64,000 nucleotides of DNA from Streptomyces sclerotialus (GTDB lineage: Bacteria; Actinomycetota; Actinomycetes; Streptomycetales; Streptomycetaceae). The notes beneath the pieces were generated by a model. It saw nothing but the letters and a program-made list of their open reading frames with translations, searched no databases and was not told the origin of the DNA. Location: contig JODX01000034.1 of assembly GCA_000719105.1 (NCBI GenBank), positions 18,448 to 82,447 on the forward strand, read 5' to 3'. How positions within the stretch are numbered: position 1 is the stretch's first letter; each line of letters begins with the position of its first letter. The position numbers were made by a program, and so were the translations under genes. Of this stretch, positions 1-8,323 are shown in pieces.

Positions 1-332
1 CACGCCTGCCGTGCCCGCTCCACCACGTCGTACGGCACCGGCCCGCGGCGGCTGGCGGCGAGCAGACCTTCGGTGAGGGTGCGTCCCCACATCATCAGCG
101 CGTCTGGACTGTTCGGTTCGTCCTGGCGCCATGCGCGGACGTTCTCCCCACTGGGATCGACGGAGGCGATCACTTGGCTGCGCGCCGTACGCAGAGCCCA
201 GTCGTCGCCTGTGCGGGCCAGGAGGTCCCTGGTCGAGTGCCAGTGGCCCATTCGCAGGTCTTCGACCACAACACGGAGGGCCTCGTCGCGGCCGGCAGGA
301 TGAATTATCAGGGACATGCCATCCGAATTCAT
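1..332 (-). CDS. Hypothetical protein, C-terminus outside the window
   Basis: The reading frame starts at the ATG read leftwards from 332 (MNSDGMSLIIHP); a second in-frame ATG at 317 is an alternative start. It runs open to the window edge, so only about 110 N-terminal residues are visible. The visible part is hydrophilic, rich in Arg, Asp and Trp, has no signal peptide or membrane segment, and looks like a soluble alpha-helical repeat protein. I do not recognise the family. Codon use is normal for a real Streptomyces-type gene. Confidence 0.55.
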   Translation of the reverse strand, partial: MNSDGMSLIIHPAGRDEALRVVVEDLRMGHWHSTRDLLARTGDDWALRTARSQVIASVDPSGENVRAWRQDEPNSPDALMMWGRTLTEGLLAASRRGPVPYDVVERARQA

Positions 333-447
333 CGATGCGCTCCCGCCGCGTGGTCGGAGACACGGAAGACAGCTGGGGTTGAAGACATGAGATGGGGTGC
401 CTTGTCGGGGGGTCAAGGGGACGAAGTGGACAGATAGGACTGAAGTG

Positions 448-560
448 TCAGTCGGCGGCATAGATCCGGATGTCCGTACCGGAGAGCCTCCCGGACACGG
501 TCATCTCATCGGTCACAGCACGCACGAGAGTCAGGCTCAGCCCTGTCTCATCGAACGGGC
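448..560 (-). pseudogene. C-terminal remnant of an anti-sigma-type ATPase
   Basis: Read on the minus strand, the last ~37 codons before a TGA at 450-448 (ending DIRIYAAD) resemble the end of HATPase_c_2 proteins, where a GL-x-LV-x-A-x-(T/A)DE-x-V block precedes the last strands. Upstream sequence gives no matching N-terminal region in any frame, so this looks like a leftover. The rest of the 333-673 gap shows nothing else I can support. This is a weak call based on family memory of the motif only. Confidence 0.25.
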
Positions 561-673
561 CCGAAAACGGCGAACACAGGCAGGCGAGTGCCGGAGTCGC
601 TGACGCCGCAAGGCACGAGCTGCATGTCGTTGCCGGCCCGTAGGCGTCGGTCGACGTTCTGGTACGTAGCTGG

Positions 674-2533
674 TCACGAGACGATGACCTGTTCTCCCAC
701 TCGCAGCTCGTCGGCTTGCCGCGGTTGCGGGAAGGGCAGGAGGCCCTCGATGCGGAGCGCCGTCTCAACCAGGGAGAGGTGGCTGAAAGCCTGGGGGAAG
801 TTGCCGACCTGTCGTTGCAGGCGGGGGTCCCACTCCTCCGCGAGAAGTCCGAGGTCGTTGCGCAGCGCCAGGAGCTTGCCGAACAGGCAGCGCGCCCTGT
901 CGACACGGCCGGTCATCACCAAGGCGTCGGCGAGCCAGAACGAGCAGGCCAGGAAAGCGCCCTCATCACCGGGCAGCCCGTCCACGCCTGCGTCGTGGCC
1001 GACCGTCGGGTAGCGGAGGATGAACCCGTCCGGGGTGGACAGCTCCCGCTGGATCGCCTCGATGGTGCCGACGACCCGCTTGTCGTTCCACGGCAGAAAG
1101 TCCGTCTGCGGGATCAAAAGCAATGAAGCGTCCAGCTCGGTGGACGGCCCCGAGTCGTCGTAGTACTGGGTGAACGTATTGCGCTGTGGGTCGTAGCCCT
1201 TCTCGCAGACGGTTCGGTGTATCTCGTCGCGGAGGTCCCGCCATCGGTCCAGCGGTCCGTCTACGTCCCCTGACTCGATGAGCTGTACGGTACGGTCCAC
1301 CGCTACCCAGGCCATCACCTTCGAGTGCACGAAGTGTCGCCGCGGCCCGCGCACCTCCCAGATGCCTTCATCGGGTTCCTGCCAGCGACGTTCGAGCGTT
1401 TCGATCAACCGCAACTGGAGGTGGTGGGCGCTGTCGTCGTCCAGCCCGGCACGGTGGGCGAGATAGAGGGCCTCGACGACCTCGCCGTAGACGTCGAGCT
1501 GGAGTTGTCCGGCGGCCTTGTTGCCGATCCGGACCGGCGCGGACTTCTCGTACCCGGGGAGCCACGGCAACTCCATCTCGGTCAGGGTCCGCTCGCCGCC
1601 GATCCCGTACATGATCTGGAGGTTGTCCGGGTCACCTGCGACAGCTCGGAGCAGCCATTCACGCCAGGCCCGGGCCTCGTCCAGGTAGCCGGTACGCAGC
1701 AGCGCCGAGAGCGTGATCGCGGCATCCCGGAGCCACGTGAACCGGTAGTCCCAGTTACGCACCCCGCCGATGTCCTCGGGCAGCGAGGTCGTCGGCGCAG
1801 CGACGATCGCGCCGGTCGGTGCATAAGTGAGGGCTTTCAGAGTGATGAGCGAGCGGATGACAGCAGCGCGGTGGGGACCGTCGTACATACATCGACTGGC
1901 CCAGCACCGCCAGAAGGCATCCGTAGCCTGGAGTGTCTCCTGCGGGTCGCCCGTCTGGGGCGGGCCCTGATGGGAGGGGTACCAGGCCAAGGTGAAGGCG
2001 ATTCGCTCACCCTGCCTGACCGTGAACTCCATGCAGGTCTGCTCACCGTCGGCAGGCGAGGCGAACGTCGACTTCAGCCACATGGAGTCGGGGCCGGCCA
2101 CGGCGACCGTCCAGCCCTCGACGCATCTGACCCAGGGCTCGACCTGCCCATAGCCGAAGCGCATGTGCACGTCGGAGCGCATGGGAACGATGCCGTCGAT
2201 CCCCTCGACGATGCGGGTGACCTGCGGTGTGCCCTCGCCGAGTGGCATGAAGTCCGTGACCCGTACTGTGCCGGTCGCTGTATCCCATTCCGACTCGAGG
2301 ATGAGCGTGTCGCCCCTGTACGTCCGGCGGGTCGCATTGGCAGGGCAGGCGTCGTCGACCACGGGCCCAAGTCGCCAGCGGCCGTGCTCGTCGCTGCCGA
2401 GCAGTCCCGCGAAGACGGCCTGCGAGTCGAAGCGGGGCAGGCACAGCCAGTCGATGGTGCCATCGCGGCAGACCAGCGCAGCTGTCTGTAGGTCGCCGAT
2501 CAGCGCGTAATCCTCGATGGGGTGCATGATCAT
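674..2533 (-). CDS. Glycoside hydrolase family 15 protein (glucoamylase/trehalase-like)
   Basis: This 619-aa protein has the usual length of the actinobacterial GH15 group and begins with the family hallmark PIEDYALIGD followed by DGTIDWLCLPRFDS. The (alpha/alpha)6 catalytic barrel is marked by NWDYRFTWLRDAAITL near residue 265 and by DEGIWEVRG near residue 400. Characterised mycobacterial and Streptomyces relatives include trehalases as well as glucan 1,4-alpha-glucosidases, so substrate cannot be fixed from sequence. There is no signal peptide, so the enzyme is probably cytoplasmic. The ATG at 2533 has GGGAGGAA about five bases upstream; a second ATG at 2527 is possible. It appears to be a single-gene unit. 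Confidence 0.9.
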   Translation of the reverse strand: MIMHPIEDYALIGDLQTAALVCRDGTIDWLCLPRFDSQAVFAGLLGSDEHGRWRLGPVVDDACPANATRRTYRGDTLILESEWDTATGTVRVTDFMPLGEGTPQVTRIVEGIDGIVPMRSDVHMRFGYGQVEPWVRCVEGWTVAVAGPDSMWLKSTFASPADGEQTCMEFTVRQGERIAFTLAWYPSHQGPPQTGDPQETLQATDAFWRCWASRCMYDGPHRAAVIRSLITLKALTYAPTGAIVAAPTTSLPEDIGGVRNWDYRFTWLRDAAITLSALLRTGYLDEARAWREWLLRAVAGDPDNLQIMYGIGGERTLTEMELPWLPGYEKSAPVRIGNKAAGQLQLDVYGEVVEALYLAHRAGLDDDSAHHLQLRLIETLERRWQEPDEGIWEVRGPRRHFVHSKVMAWVAVDRTVQLIESGDVDGPLDRWRDLRDEIHRTVCEKGYDPQRNTFTQYYDDSGPSTELDASLLLIPQTDFLPWNDKRVVGTIEAIQRELSTPDGFILRYPTVGHDAGVDGLPGDEGAFLACSFWLADALVMTGRVDRARCLFGKLLALRNDLGLLAEEWDPRLQRQVGNFPQAFSHLSLVETALRIEGLLPFPQPRQADELRVGEQVIVS

Positions 2534-2989
2534 GAAGTTCCTCCCGGTCGTGTAGGAGGCCCGGGCAGTCCGCGATACGGGACGTGGGCAATCGACCGGG
2601 TCCGCCGTCGTTCGCTACGGCGGCTCGGTCCTTACCCGTACGTCATGGTCACGGCTTCCAGGCAGCTGTTCCGCGGCGCCGACTGGCCCGATGCGAGGAA
2701 CAGGCATTCGGCGTCGCCGGCTCTGCCAGATTGATCGATTCTGCAGGGCGCGGATACGCCGAACTGCGGCCGACTTGCGGCCAAGTTGTCGATGTTCCGG
2801 CGCAGGGGAAGTCCTCGACCAGCACCCGGACTCAACCTTCTGGGACCGTGCGGAAGATCGGCGCCACGAAGATGGCCACAACGTGGCCACGGTTTGGCGT
2901 ACCGGTGCCACGAACCGTCGGGAAGGGTTGTGCCTGGGTCGGCCCCCCGGCCCTTGCCACAAGGCGTCTCGAACGCTGAGGAGACGAGG
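2534..2989. other. Intergenic region without a supported gene
   Basis: About 455 bp separate the divergent GH15 and ATPase genes. Open frames here lack good ribosome sites and family resemblance. The region presumably carries both promoters, but I could not assign -35/-10 boxes with confidence. Confidence 0.4.
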
Positions 2990-3478
2990 GTGCAGCCGAC
3001 AGCAGCTGAATTGATCCGTATCCAGGCCCTGGGACAACTGATCGACCATCACATCTTCGGCCTCGTCGGGGTAGCCGAACCGCTGGCGTGGGCCCGCGAA
3101 ACGGTACGAATCGCGCTGAGGGACTGGCCCGACCAGGGCAAGGTCGACGACGCCGTCCTGGTCATGGACGAACTCATGGCCAATGCCATCCGGCACGCCG
3201 ACGGCCCGGAGTCTCTCGCTCTTGGTCTCTACGAGAAGGGCGCCACCGTGAGCGTTGTCGACCGAGGAACGGACCCCACCGCCGTCCCGACCTCGCCGAT
3301 CAGTTACCTGGCTGCCCTGGATGAGGATGAACTCGACACGACCAGCATGGACTCCCTGCCAGAGAGCGGGCAGGGCCTGTACCTGGTATCCCAGCTCGCC
3401 ACCGCCTGGTGGGTGGAACGGACCGCCGTCGGCAAGGTCGTGACCGCAGCCTTCAGCCTGGCCGGGAGCGATACGTGA
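2990..3478 (+). CDS. ATP-binding protein, anti-sigma-factor-type (HATPase_c_2)
   Basis: This 162-aa soluble protein has the Bergerat-fold ATP-binding arrangement of SpoIIAB/RsbW-like kinases. The N box is DDAVLVMDELMANAIRHA, a D-box-like VVDRGTD follows, and a glycine-rich GQGLYLVSQLA supplies the lid. Streptomyces genomes carry dozens of such proteins, usually acting on sigma-factor or anti-anti-sigma partners; the partner here is not visible. I chose the GTG at 2990 because GAGGAGACGAGG stands immediately upstream; longer in-frame extensions look non-coding. Its TGA overlaps the GTG of the next gene (GTGA), so the two are translationally coupled. Confidence 0.8.
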   Translation: MQPTAAELIRIQALGQLIDHHIFGLVGVAEPLAWARETVRIALRDWPDQGKVDDAVLVMDELMANAIRHADGPESLALGLYEKGATVSVVDRGTDPTAVPTSPISYLAALDEDELDTTSMDSLPESGQGLYLVSQLATAWWVERTAVGKVVTAAFSLAGSDT

Positions 3479-4512
3479 CAGCTCGCGACCTCGGCAGCCG
3501 CCACCTGTGCAGCGGCATCCTCGCCCACCCCCTCGGGCTGCACTGCGCGGTGGCCAGGGATGGCACTGTTTCAGAAGGAGCGACGGACATCGGACGATTC
3601 CTCGGCGGCCTCCGTCGGGCGGTCGAGCGCGGAGCGACTTTCCTGGACACCGCCGCCTCCTACGGCTGCGGCCACTCAGAGCGCGTGATCGGCCGATTCC
3701 TTCGCGAGCACCCAAACCTTCCCGTCCAGCTGAGCACCACAGTGGGGCAGGTACGCGGTACCGCGCCGCACCCATACGCCGGCCGGCACATTCACCATCA
3801 GCTCGAGCAGTCGCTGGAGAACCTGTACGCCGAGCAGCTCGACCTGTACACACTCGACTCCTTCGATTTCGGCAGCGGTGACCGCTACCTCGGGAACGCC
3901 ATCGACACCATGCGCACACTCCGGGACGTGGAATCCATCAAGGCGATCGGGATGCGGGGCCCGTACGCGGACTGCACAGCCTCACCCGATGAGCGGGAGA
4001 GGCAAGTGGAGCGGTTCCTGTACCTGTTCCGCTTGATCAAACCCGACGTGGTCTGGACCCGGTTCAACGCCTTCACGCCGACCATCCTGCTCGAGGGCGA
4101 GGATCTGTTCTCCTTCACCGCACGACACGGTGTGGGCCTGGTATTGGCCGCTCCGCTGACTCGCGGCGTACTCACCCGGCCCGGAGCACATACCTCAACA
4201 CCGAGGCTCACAGGACTGACGCCACCACATGGGGAACAAATCAAGGAACGCCTCCACGCCCTCCACACCCACTTCGGCGACGCGCCGGGCACATTGACGT
4301 GCCTGGCCCTTCGCTCCTGCCTGCAGCGCGGTGACCACTGCCTGGTCGTCATCGACTTCAACACCGAGGAGCAAGTCGAAGAGAACTACAGCTGCCTGGG
4401 GCCCCCGCTCACGGAGTGGGAACTCCGCCTCGTCGACGAGATCTACGCCGACCTTCGAACCGGGCTCCAGGAATCCGTTGCGCGGGCTCCTGCTCAGAAG
4501 GTGCACGTATAG
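3475..4512 (+). CDS. Aldo/keto reductase-like protein lacking catalytic residues
   Basis: This 345-aa protein has the TIM-barrel layout of the aldo/keto reductase superfamily: FLDTAASYG (Asp58, Tyr63), SERVIGRFL, LDLYTLDSF, IKAIGMRG and a C-terminal region after CLALRSCLQ. In active members a Lys follows in the (I/L)STK-x-G block and a His in the LYL(I/L)H block. Here these read LSTTVG (Thr89) and LYTLDS (Asp128), so two members of the Asp-Tyr-Lys-His tetrad are replaced. It may bind NADPH or a partner without classical reduction. The GTG start at 3475 overlaps the previous stop, so both genes are one unit. It precedes the lanthipeptide precursor by 393 bp in the same direction, and a role there is inference. 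Confidence 0.7.
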   Translation: MTARDLGSRHLCSGILAHPLGLHCAVARDGTVSEGATDIGRFLGGLRRAVERGATFLDTAASYGCGHSERVIGRFLREHPNLPVQLSTTVGQVRGTAPHPYAGRHIHHQLEQSLENLYAEQLDLYTLDSFDFGSGDRYLGNAIDTMRTLRDVESIKAIGMRGPYADCTASPDERERQVERFLYLFRLIKPDVVWTRFNAFTPTILLEGEDLFSFTARHGVGLVLAAPLTRGVLTRPGAHTSTPRLTGLTPPHGEQIKERLHALHTHFGDAPGTLTCLALRSCLQRGDHCLVVIDFNTEEQVEENYSCLGPPLTEWELRLVDEIYADLRTGLQESVARAPAQKVHV

Positions 4513-4905
4513 CGGCGCGCGCCAGATCCAGCTGCCACCGCGCATGTGTCCGCTGCCTTGGGTGCCCGAGCTACATCCGACCGCATCACCGTCCGAATAT
4601 CAGGAACCGATATGACCCGCTGTGTCCCCATACCCCCGCCCCAGGGCTGACTGCCGCCCCTGTAGAGCTGCGGTCCCCCCGACGCCTCACCGCACTCCCC
4701 GCCCGCGACGCAGGCGGCGACACCGCCCTACTCCAGGTCCTGGCAGGCGCGGCATGACGCGCACTCGGGGCACTCCCCGACCCACCGATTTCCGAGGGAC
4801 CACGCCATAACGGCGAAGTCACGTCGCGGTCACCCGGTACCGAGCACCGGGCCCCAGCCGGGTCCCGGAGTCCTGCACCACCTGTCATTACCCAAGGAGG
4901 CAAGC
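4513..4905. other. Leader region before the lanthipeptide precursor
   Basis: This gap contains no gene I can support; only very short frames occur (for example 12 codons at 4612). It must contain the promoter of the lanthipeptide operon unless transcription comes from the upstream pair. The ribosome site AAGGAGG at 4893-4899, six bases before the precursor ATG, is near-perfect, as expected for a highly expressed peptide. Confidence 0.45.
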
Positions 4906-5094
4906 ATGACCGCCGTTCAGACGGAGAAGCCGGTCGCTCCCGTGCAGCCGGCTGTCGACACCGTCGACGAGACCGACCCGTTCGGGCTCGACATCTCCTT
5001 CATCGAGGGCACGCCGGCGACCGAAACGGTCCTGATGTGCAGCACGGGCGACACCTGCGGCAGCTCCTGCCCCAGCGCCTGCACCACCTCGTAA
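4906..5094 (+). CDS. FxLD-family lanthipeptide precursor
   Basis: This 62-aa peptide has an acidic leader containing the signature FGLD at residues 26-29, then a short Ser/Thr/Cys-rich core. The core carries Cys45, Cys51, Cys55 and Cys59 among Ser46, Thr47, Thr50, Ser53, Ser54, Ser57, Thr60, Thr61 and Ser62, so up to four (methyl)lanthionine rings are possible. The single core Asp49, in S-T-G-D-T-C-G, is the obvious substrate for the isoaspartyl-type methyltransferase encoded downstream. Cleavage probably lies near EGTPAT (residues 34-39), but the site is not certain. Ribosome site AAGGAGG is excellent. Immediately downstream are the dehydratase and cyclase genes, so class I lanthipeptide maturation is well supported. 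Confidence 0.92.
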   Translation: MTAVQTEKPVAPVQPAVDTVDETDPFGLDISFIEGTPATETVLMCSTGDTCGSSCPSACTTS

Positions 5095-5175
5095 CCGCCG
5101 GGCAGCTCGACAAGTGCGGACCGGACGAACTGTCCGTCCGGTCCGCACCCCGCCTACAAGAAACGGAGCGTGGTG

Positions 5176-7215
5176 ATGACACGCGTACGACACAGCTTGT
5201 ACGAGGGTGCCGGACAGGCGATGCTGCGCGCCGCCGTGCATCTCACCGGACCGGCCATGCCGTCGTGGCCGGGGGGCTCGGCGTCACTCGAGGACTGGCG
5301 TGCGTGGCTGGACGCCGTGTGGGGCGACGGGGGCTTCCGACAGGCGGTAACCAGTGCCAGCCCGGACCTGGCCGATCGGGTACAGGCCATCCTCGGCGGC
5401 CGCTCCCCGAAGCTCCGACGCGTTCGCCGGACGGCACTGGCCACAGCCAGATACGCCATCCGGTACGCACGGCGCTCCACCCCGTACGGCCTTTTCGCCG
5501 GTGTCGCACTCGTCGAGTTCGGAGACACCGCCGCTCTTCGCTTCGGCGACCAGCACCAGTCCGTCACCCGTCCCGATCCGGCAGCACTCGACGAGGCGGT
5601 GAGCGAGTGGGAAAGCGACAGCGCCCTGCTGGGCGACGTCGAGGTGTGCGTCAACAACCTCGCCCGTCGGCGCGGCGGACACATCTACGTGCCGTCCGAG
5701 GGCGACGCCGAATACCGGCTCGCCCTGAGCAGCCCCGCACTCAGGTTCGTGCTCGACGCAGCACGCTTCCCGATCCGCTACTCCCTCTTGACAGAGAAGT
5801 TCGCCGCTGAGTTCCCTGCCGTCTCCGACCACGCCCGCACCAAGCTTTTCGGGGAGCTGCTTCGGGTACGGCTGCTGCGGTCCTCCCTGCGCGCTCCCGC
5901 CACCGTCATCGACCCCGCCGAAGCCTTACCCGCCGCGCTGCGTGCACAGGTACGTGACCGGCCCCCGGCGACTGATCTGCGCCTGAACGCCATGGTGCGG
6001 CTGCCGCACGAGGTTTTGATCGAAGCGGGAACGGCCGCAACCGTCTTGGCCCGGCTCGCCACCCACCCCAACGGCACTCCAGTATGGCGCCGTTGGGTCG
6101 AGCGGTTTACCGAACGCTATGGTGAGAACACCGCGGTGCCCGTAGAGGTAGTGACAGATCCCGACAGGGGCGTGGGATTCCCCGACGGGTTCGTCAAGAC
6201 GGTGGAGCCGCCGCGCCCGATGTCCCGCCGGGACCGGATGCTGCTGGAGCTGGCCGGCACCGCCGCAGTCGAAGGCACGCGCTCCGTGGCGCTGACCGGG
6301 GCGATGATCGAGGAGTTCGAGGCGGCTAGGGAGAAGCCCAGCCTCATCGCGCCGCACCTCGAACTGGCCGCTCAGGTCGAGGCCCGCTCGATCCAGGACC
6401 TGGACCAGGGGAACTTCCGGCTGCGGGTGGTCACCGTCTCCCGATCAGCCGGCTCGATGACCGGCCGATTCTGGCACTTGTTCCCGGACACGGGGGCGAC
6501 GTACACAGATCTGCCCACACTCGAGCCGAGCGCCGAGTTGGCGCAGCTCTCGTTCCACGCCGGCCGGGTCCCTGCCGACCTGCTCACCCGCGCCCCGCGC
6601 GTGCTGCCCCGGCTGGTGAGCGTCGGGGAGTTCTGCCGACCCGGCGACGGCGTGCTGTTCCCCTCTGACCTGGCTGTCAGCGTCCGCGATGGCCACCCAC
6701 ACCTGATGGAGATCGCAACCGGAACGCACCTGGAGCTGCTCGCGCCGACCGCCATCAACTTCCTCTGGAACAACTACACGCCGCCCATGGCCCGGTTCCT
6801 CGGAGAGATCAGCCGGGCCACCGCGCCCCAGGTGACCTGGTTCGACTGGGGCGCCGCCTGGACGCTGCCCTTCACCCCGGCGCTTACCTACCGGCGCTCC
6901 ATCCTGGCGACCGCGCGGTGGAAGGTGCGAACCCGCGACCTCCCACGCCCCACCGCATCCCTGGAGGAGTGGAGCGACCAGCTCCACGCCTGGCGTCGCC
7001 GGTTCCGCGTTCCGGAGCGGGTACTCCTCGTCGAGGACGATCAGCAGCTTCTCCTCGACCTGGCCCAGGACGTCCACTGTGATCTGCTGCGCGCCCACTT
7101 GGACGCCAGCCCGATCGGCGTCGCCACACTGCACGAGGCGCCGCCGCCCGACGCCGACGGGTGGATCGACGGCAGGGCTCACAGCCTCGTCTTTCCCTTG
7201 GCGGCACGCTCATGA
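5176..7215 (+). CDS. Lantibiotic dehydratase, glutamylation half (split LanB)
   Basis: About 679 aa, against ~1000 aa for a full LanB. It matches the N-terminal tRNA-Glu-dependent glutamylation domain, with recognisable blocks RYAIRYARRSTPYGLFAGVA near residue 98, ARRRGGHIYVPSEG and PRFL-like positions through LPRLVSVGEFCRPGDGVLFP near residue 485. In class I systems this domain glutamylates Ser/Thr side chains, and a separate elimination domain yields Dha/Dhb. That second domain is supplied by the gene at 8324. I chose ATG 5176 (GGAG seven bases upstream); an in-frame GTG lies six bases earlier. The stop overlaps the LanC start (ATGA). Confidence 0.88.
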   Translation: MTRVRHSLYEGAGQAMLRAAVHLTGPAMPSWPGGSASLEDWRAWLDAVWGDGGFRQAVTSASPDLADRVQAILGGRSPKLRRVRRTALATARYAIRYARRSTPYGLFAGVALVEFGDTAALRFGDQHQSVTRPDPAALDEAVSEWESDSALLGDVEVCVNNLARRRGGHIYVPSEGDAEYRLALSSPALRFVLDAARFPIRYSLLTEKFAAEFPAVSDHARTKLFGELLRVRLLRSSLRAPATVIDPAEALPAALRAQVRDRPPATDLRLNAMVRLPHEVLIEAGTAATVLARLATHPNGTPVWRRWVERFTERYGENTAVPVEVVTDPDRGVGFPDGFVKTVEPPRPMSRRDRMLLELAGTAAVEGTRSVALTGAMIEEFEAAREKPSLIAPHLELAAQVEARSIQDLDQGNFRLRVVTVSRSAGSMTGRFWHLFPDTGATYTDLPTLEPSAELAQLSFHAGRVPADLLTRAPRVLPRLVSVGEFCRPGDGVLFPSDLAVSVRDGHPHLMEIATGTHLELLAPTAINFLWNNYTPPMARFLGEISRATAPQVTWFDWGAAWTLPFTPALTYRRSILATARWKVRTRDLPRPTASLEEWSDQLHAWRRRFRVPERVLLVEDDQQLLLDLAQDVHCDLLRAHLDASPIGVATLHEAPPPDADGWIDGRAHSLVFPLAARS

Positions 7216-8285
7216 CCGCCACAACGAGCCCGCCCCGCACGCAGGACCTGTCAGAAGGGACTCTGGGGATGGCGCTGCTCAGCATCGAGCGCGGTGACAT
7301 GTCCCTCGCCCGCCGCCACCTCGCGCAAGCTGTCGCCAACGGTGTGAGCACCGGAAGCAACGCAAGCCTGTTTCACGGCGCCCCCGCGCTGGAGTTCGTG
7401 CTCGACCGTGCGGGGCATGCCGGCTGCGACGTCCGTGAAGCGGTCGACCGCGTGGTGGACAAGCGACTGGCAGCAGCACGGCGGCGACGGGAGTCCGGGG
7501 TCCTGCCCAACCTCGCCGATTGGGATCTGATCCGGGGCCTTGCCGGACTGGGCGCGCTGCTGCTCACCCGCGAAGCACCCTCGACCCGGCTGAACGACGT
7601 GCTCGCCCATCTCGTCACTCTGTCCCGTCCCGTTCGCGCCGACGGCCGGATGCTGCCGGGGTGGTGGTCCGCGGTCGGGCCCGGCGGCGAGGACATGGCG
7701 GGCGGGCACGGCAACAACGGCATGGCGCACGGCATAGCCGGTCCTCTCGCCCTGCTCTCCCTCGCCGCCCGGTACGACGTGCGCGTGCCGGGGCAGAGTG
7801 AGGCGATCGAGGTGTTCGCGAACTGGCTCGACAGGCAAGCGGGCCGCTACTGGACCACCCGCGCCGAGTTGGACGCCTCCGAGCCGCCCACGTCAGAACC
7901 CGCCCGCCAGTCGTGGTGCTACGGCCTGCCCGGCATCGCCCGCGCTCAGCACCTCGCCGCGCTGGCCCTTGGTGATCCGGCCCGGCGCCAAGCGGCCGAA
8001 GACGCCATCGTGCGCACACTGATCGATCCGTTTCAGCTGGCCCGTATCACCGACGCCACCTTGTGCCATGGCTGGGCCGGCCTGGTGGCCCTCACCCGCG
8101 CCACAGCCGCCGACAGCCTCACCCCGGAGCGGTTCACCGCGGTGATAGCGGACCTGAGCGAACGCCTGGCCAACGAGGTGGACCGACTACCGAAGCCCGG
8201 GTTCATGGAAGGCCGCAGCGGTGCTCAACTCGCCCTCGACGGCACAGACACCACGGGCTGGACCCGCGCACTGCTGATCAACTGA
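7212..8285 (+). CDS. Lanthionine synthetase C-like cyclase (LanC)
   Basis: This 357-aa protein has LanC features: Cys236 in QSWCYGLPG and Cys285-His286 in LCHGWAGL are the three zinc ligands, and His173 in NGMAHGIAGP corresponds to the conserved active-site HG. LanC enzymes activate Cys thiols for Michael-type addition to dehydroamino acids, closing the rings. The ATG at 7212 overlaps the dehydratase stop by four bases, so the two are translationally coupled and probably made in equal amounts. No membrane segments are present. All catalytic positions are intact, so cyclisation should be functional. Confidence 0.92.
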   Translation: MTATTSPPRTQDLSEGTLGMALLSIERGDMSLARRHLAQAVANGVSTGSNASLFHGAPALEFVLDRAGHAGCDVREAVDRVVDKRLAAARRRRESGVLPNLADWDLIRGLAGLGALLLTREAPSTRLNDVLAHLVTLSRPVRADGRMLPGWWSAVGPGGEDMAGGHGNNGMAHGIAGPLALLSLAARYDVRVPGQSEAIEVFANWLDRQAGRYWTTRAELDASEPPTSEPARQSWCYGLPGIARAQHLAALALGDPARRQAAEDAIVRTLIDPFQLARITDATLCHGWAGLVALTRATAADSLTPERFTAVIADLSERLANEVDRLPKPGFMEGRSGAQLALDGTDTTGWTRALLIN

Positions 8286-8323
8286 CTCGGCCACGAGCCT
8301 TTTCTCGAGGAGCGTCCCCGCGC

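Noticed and set aside
1325..2491. 388-codon open frame on the plus strand
   Set aside because: It lies wholly antisense to the GH15 gene; high GC creates long antisense frames. No ribosome site and no family resemblance.
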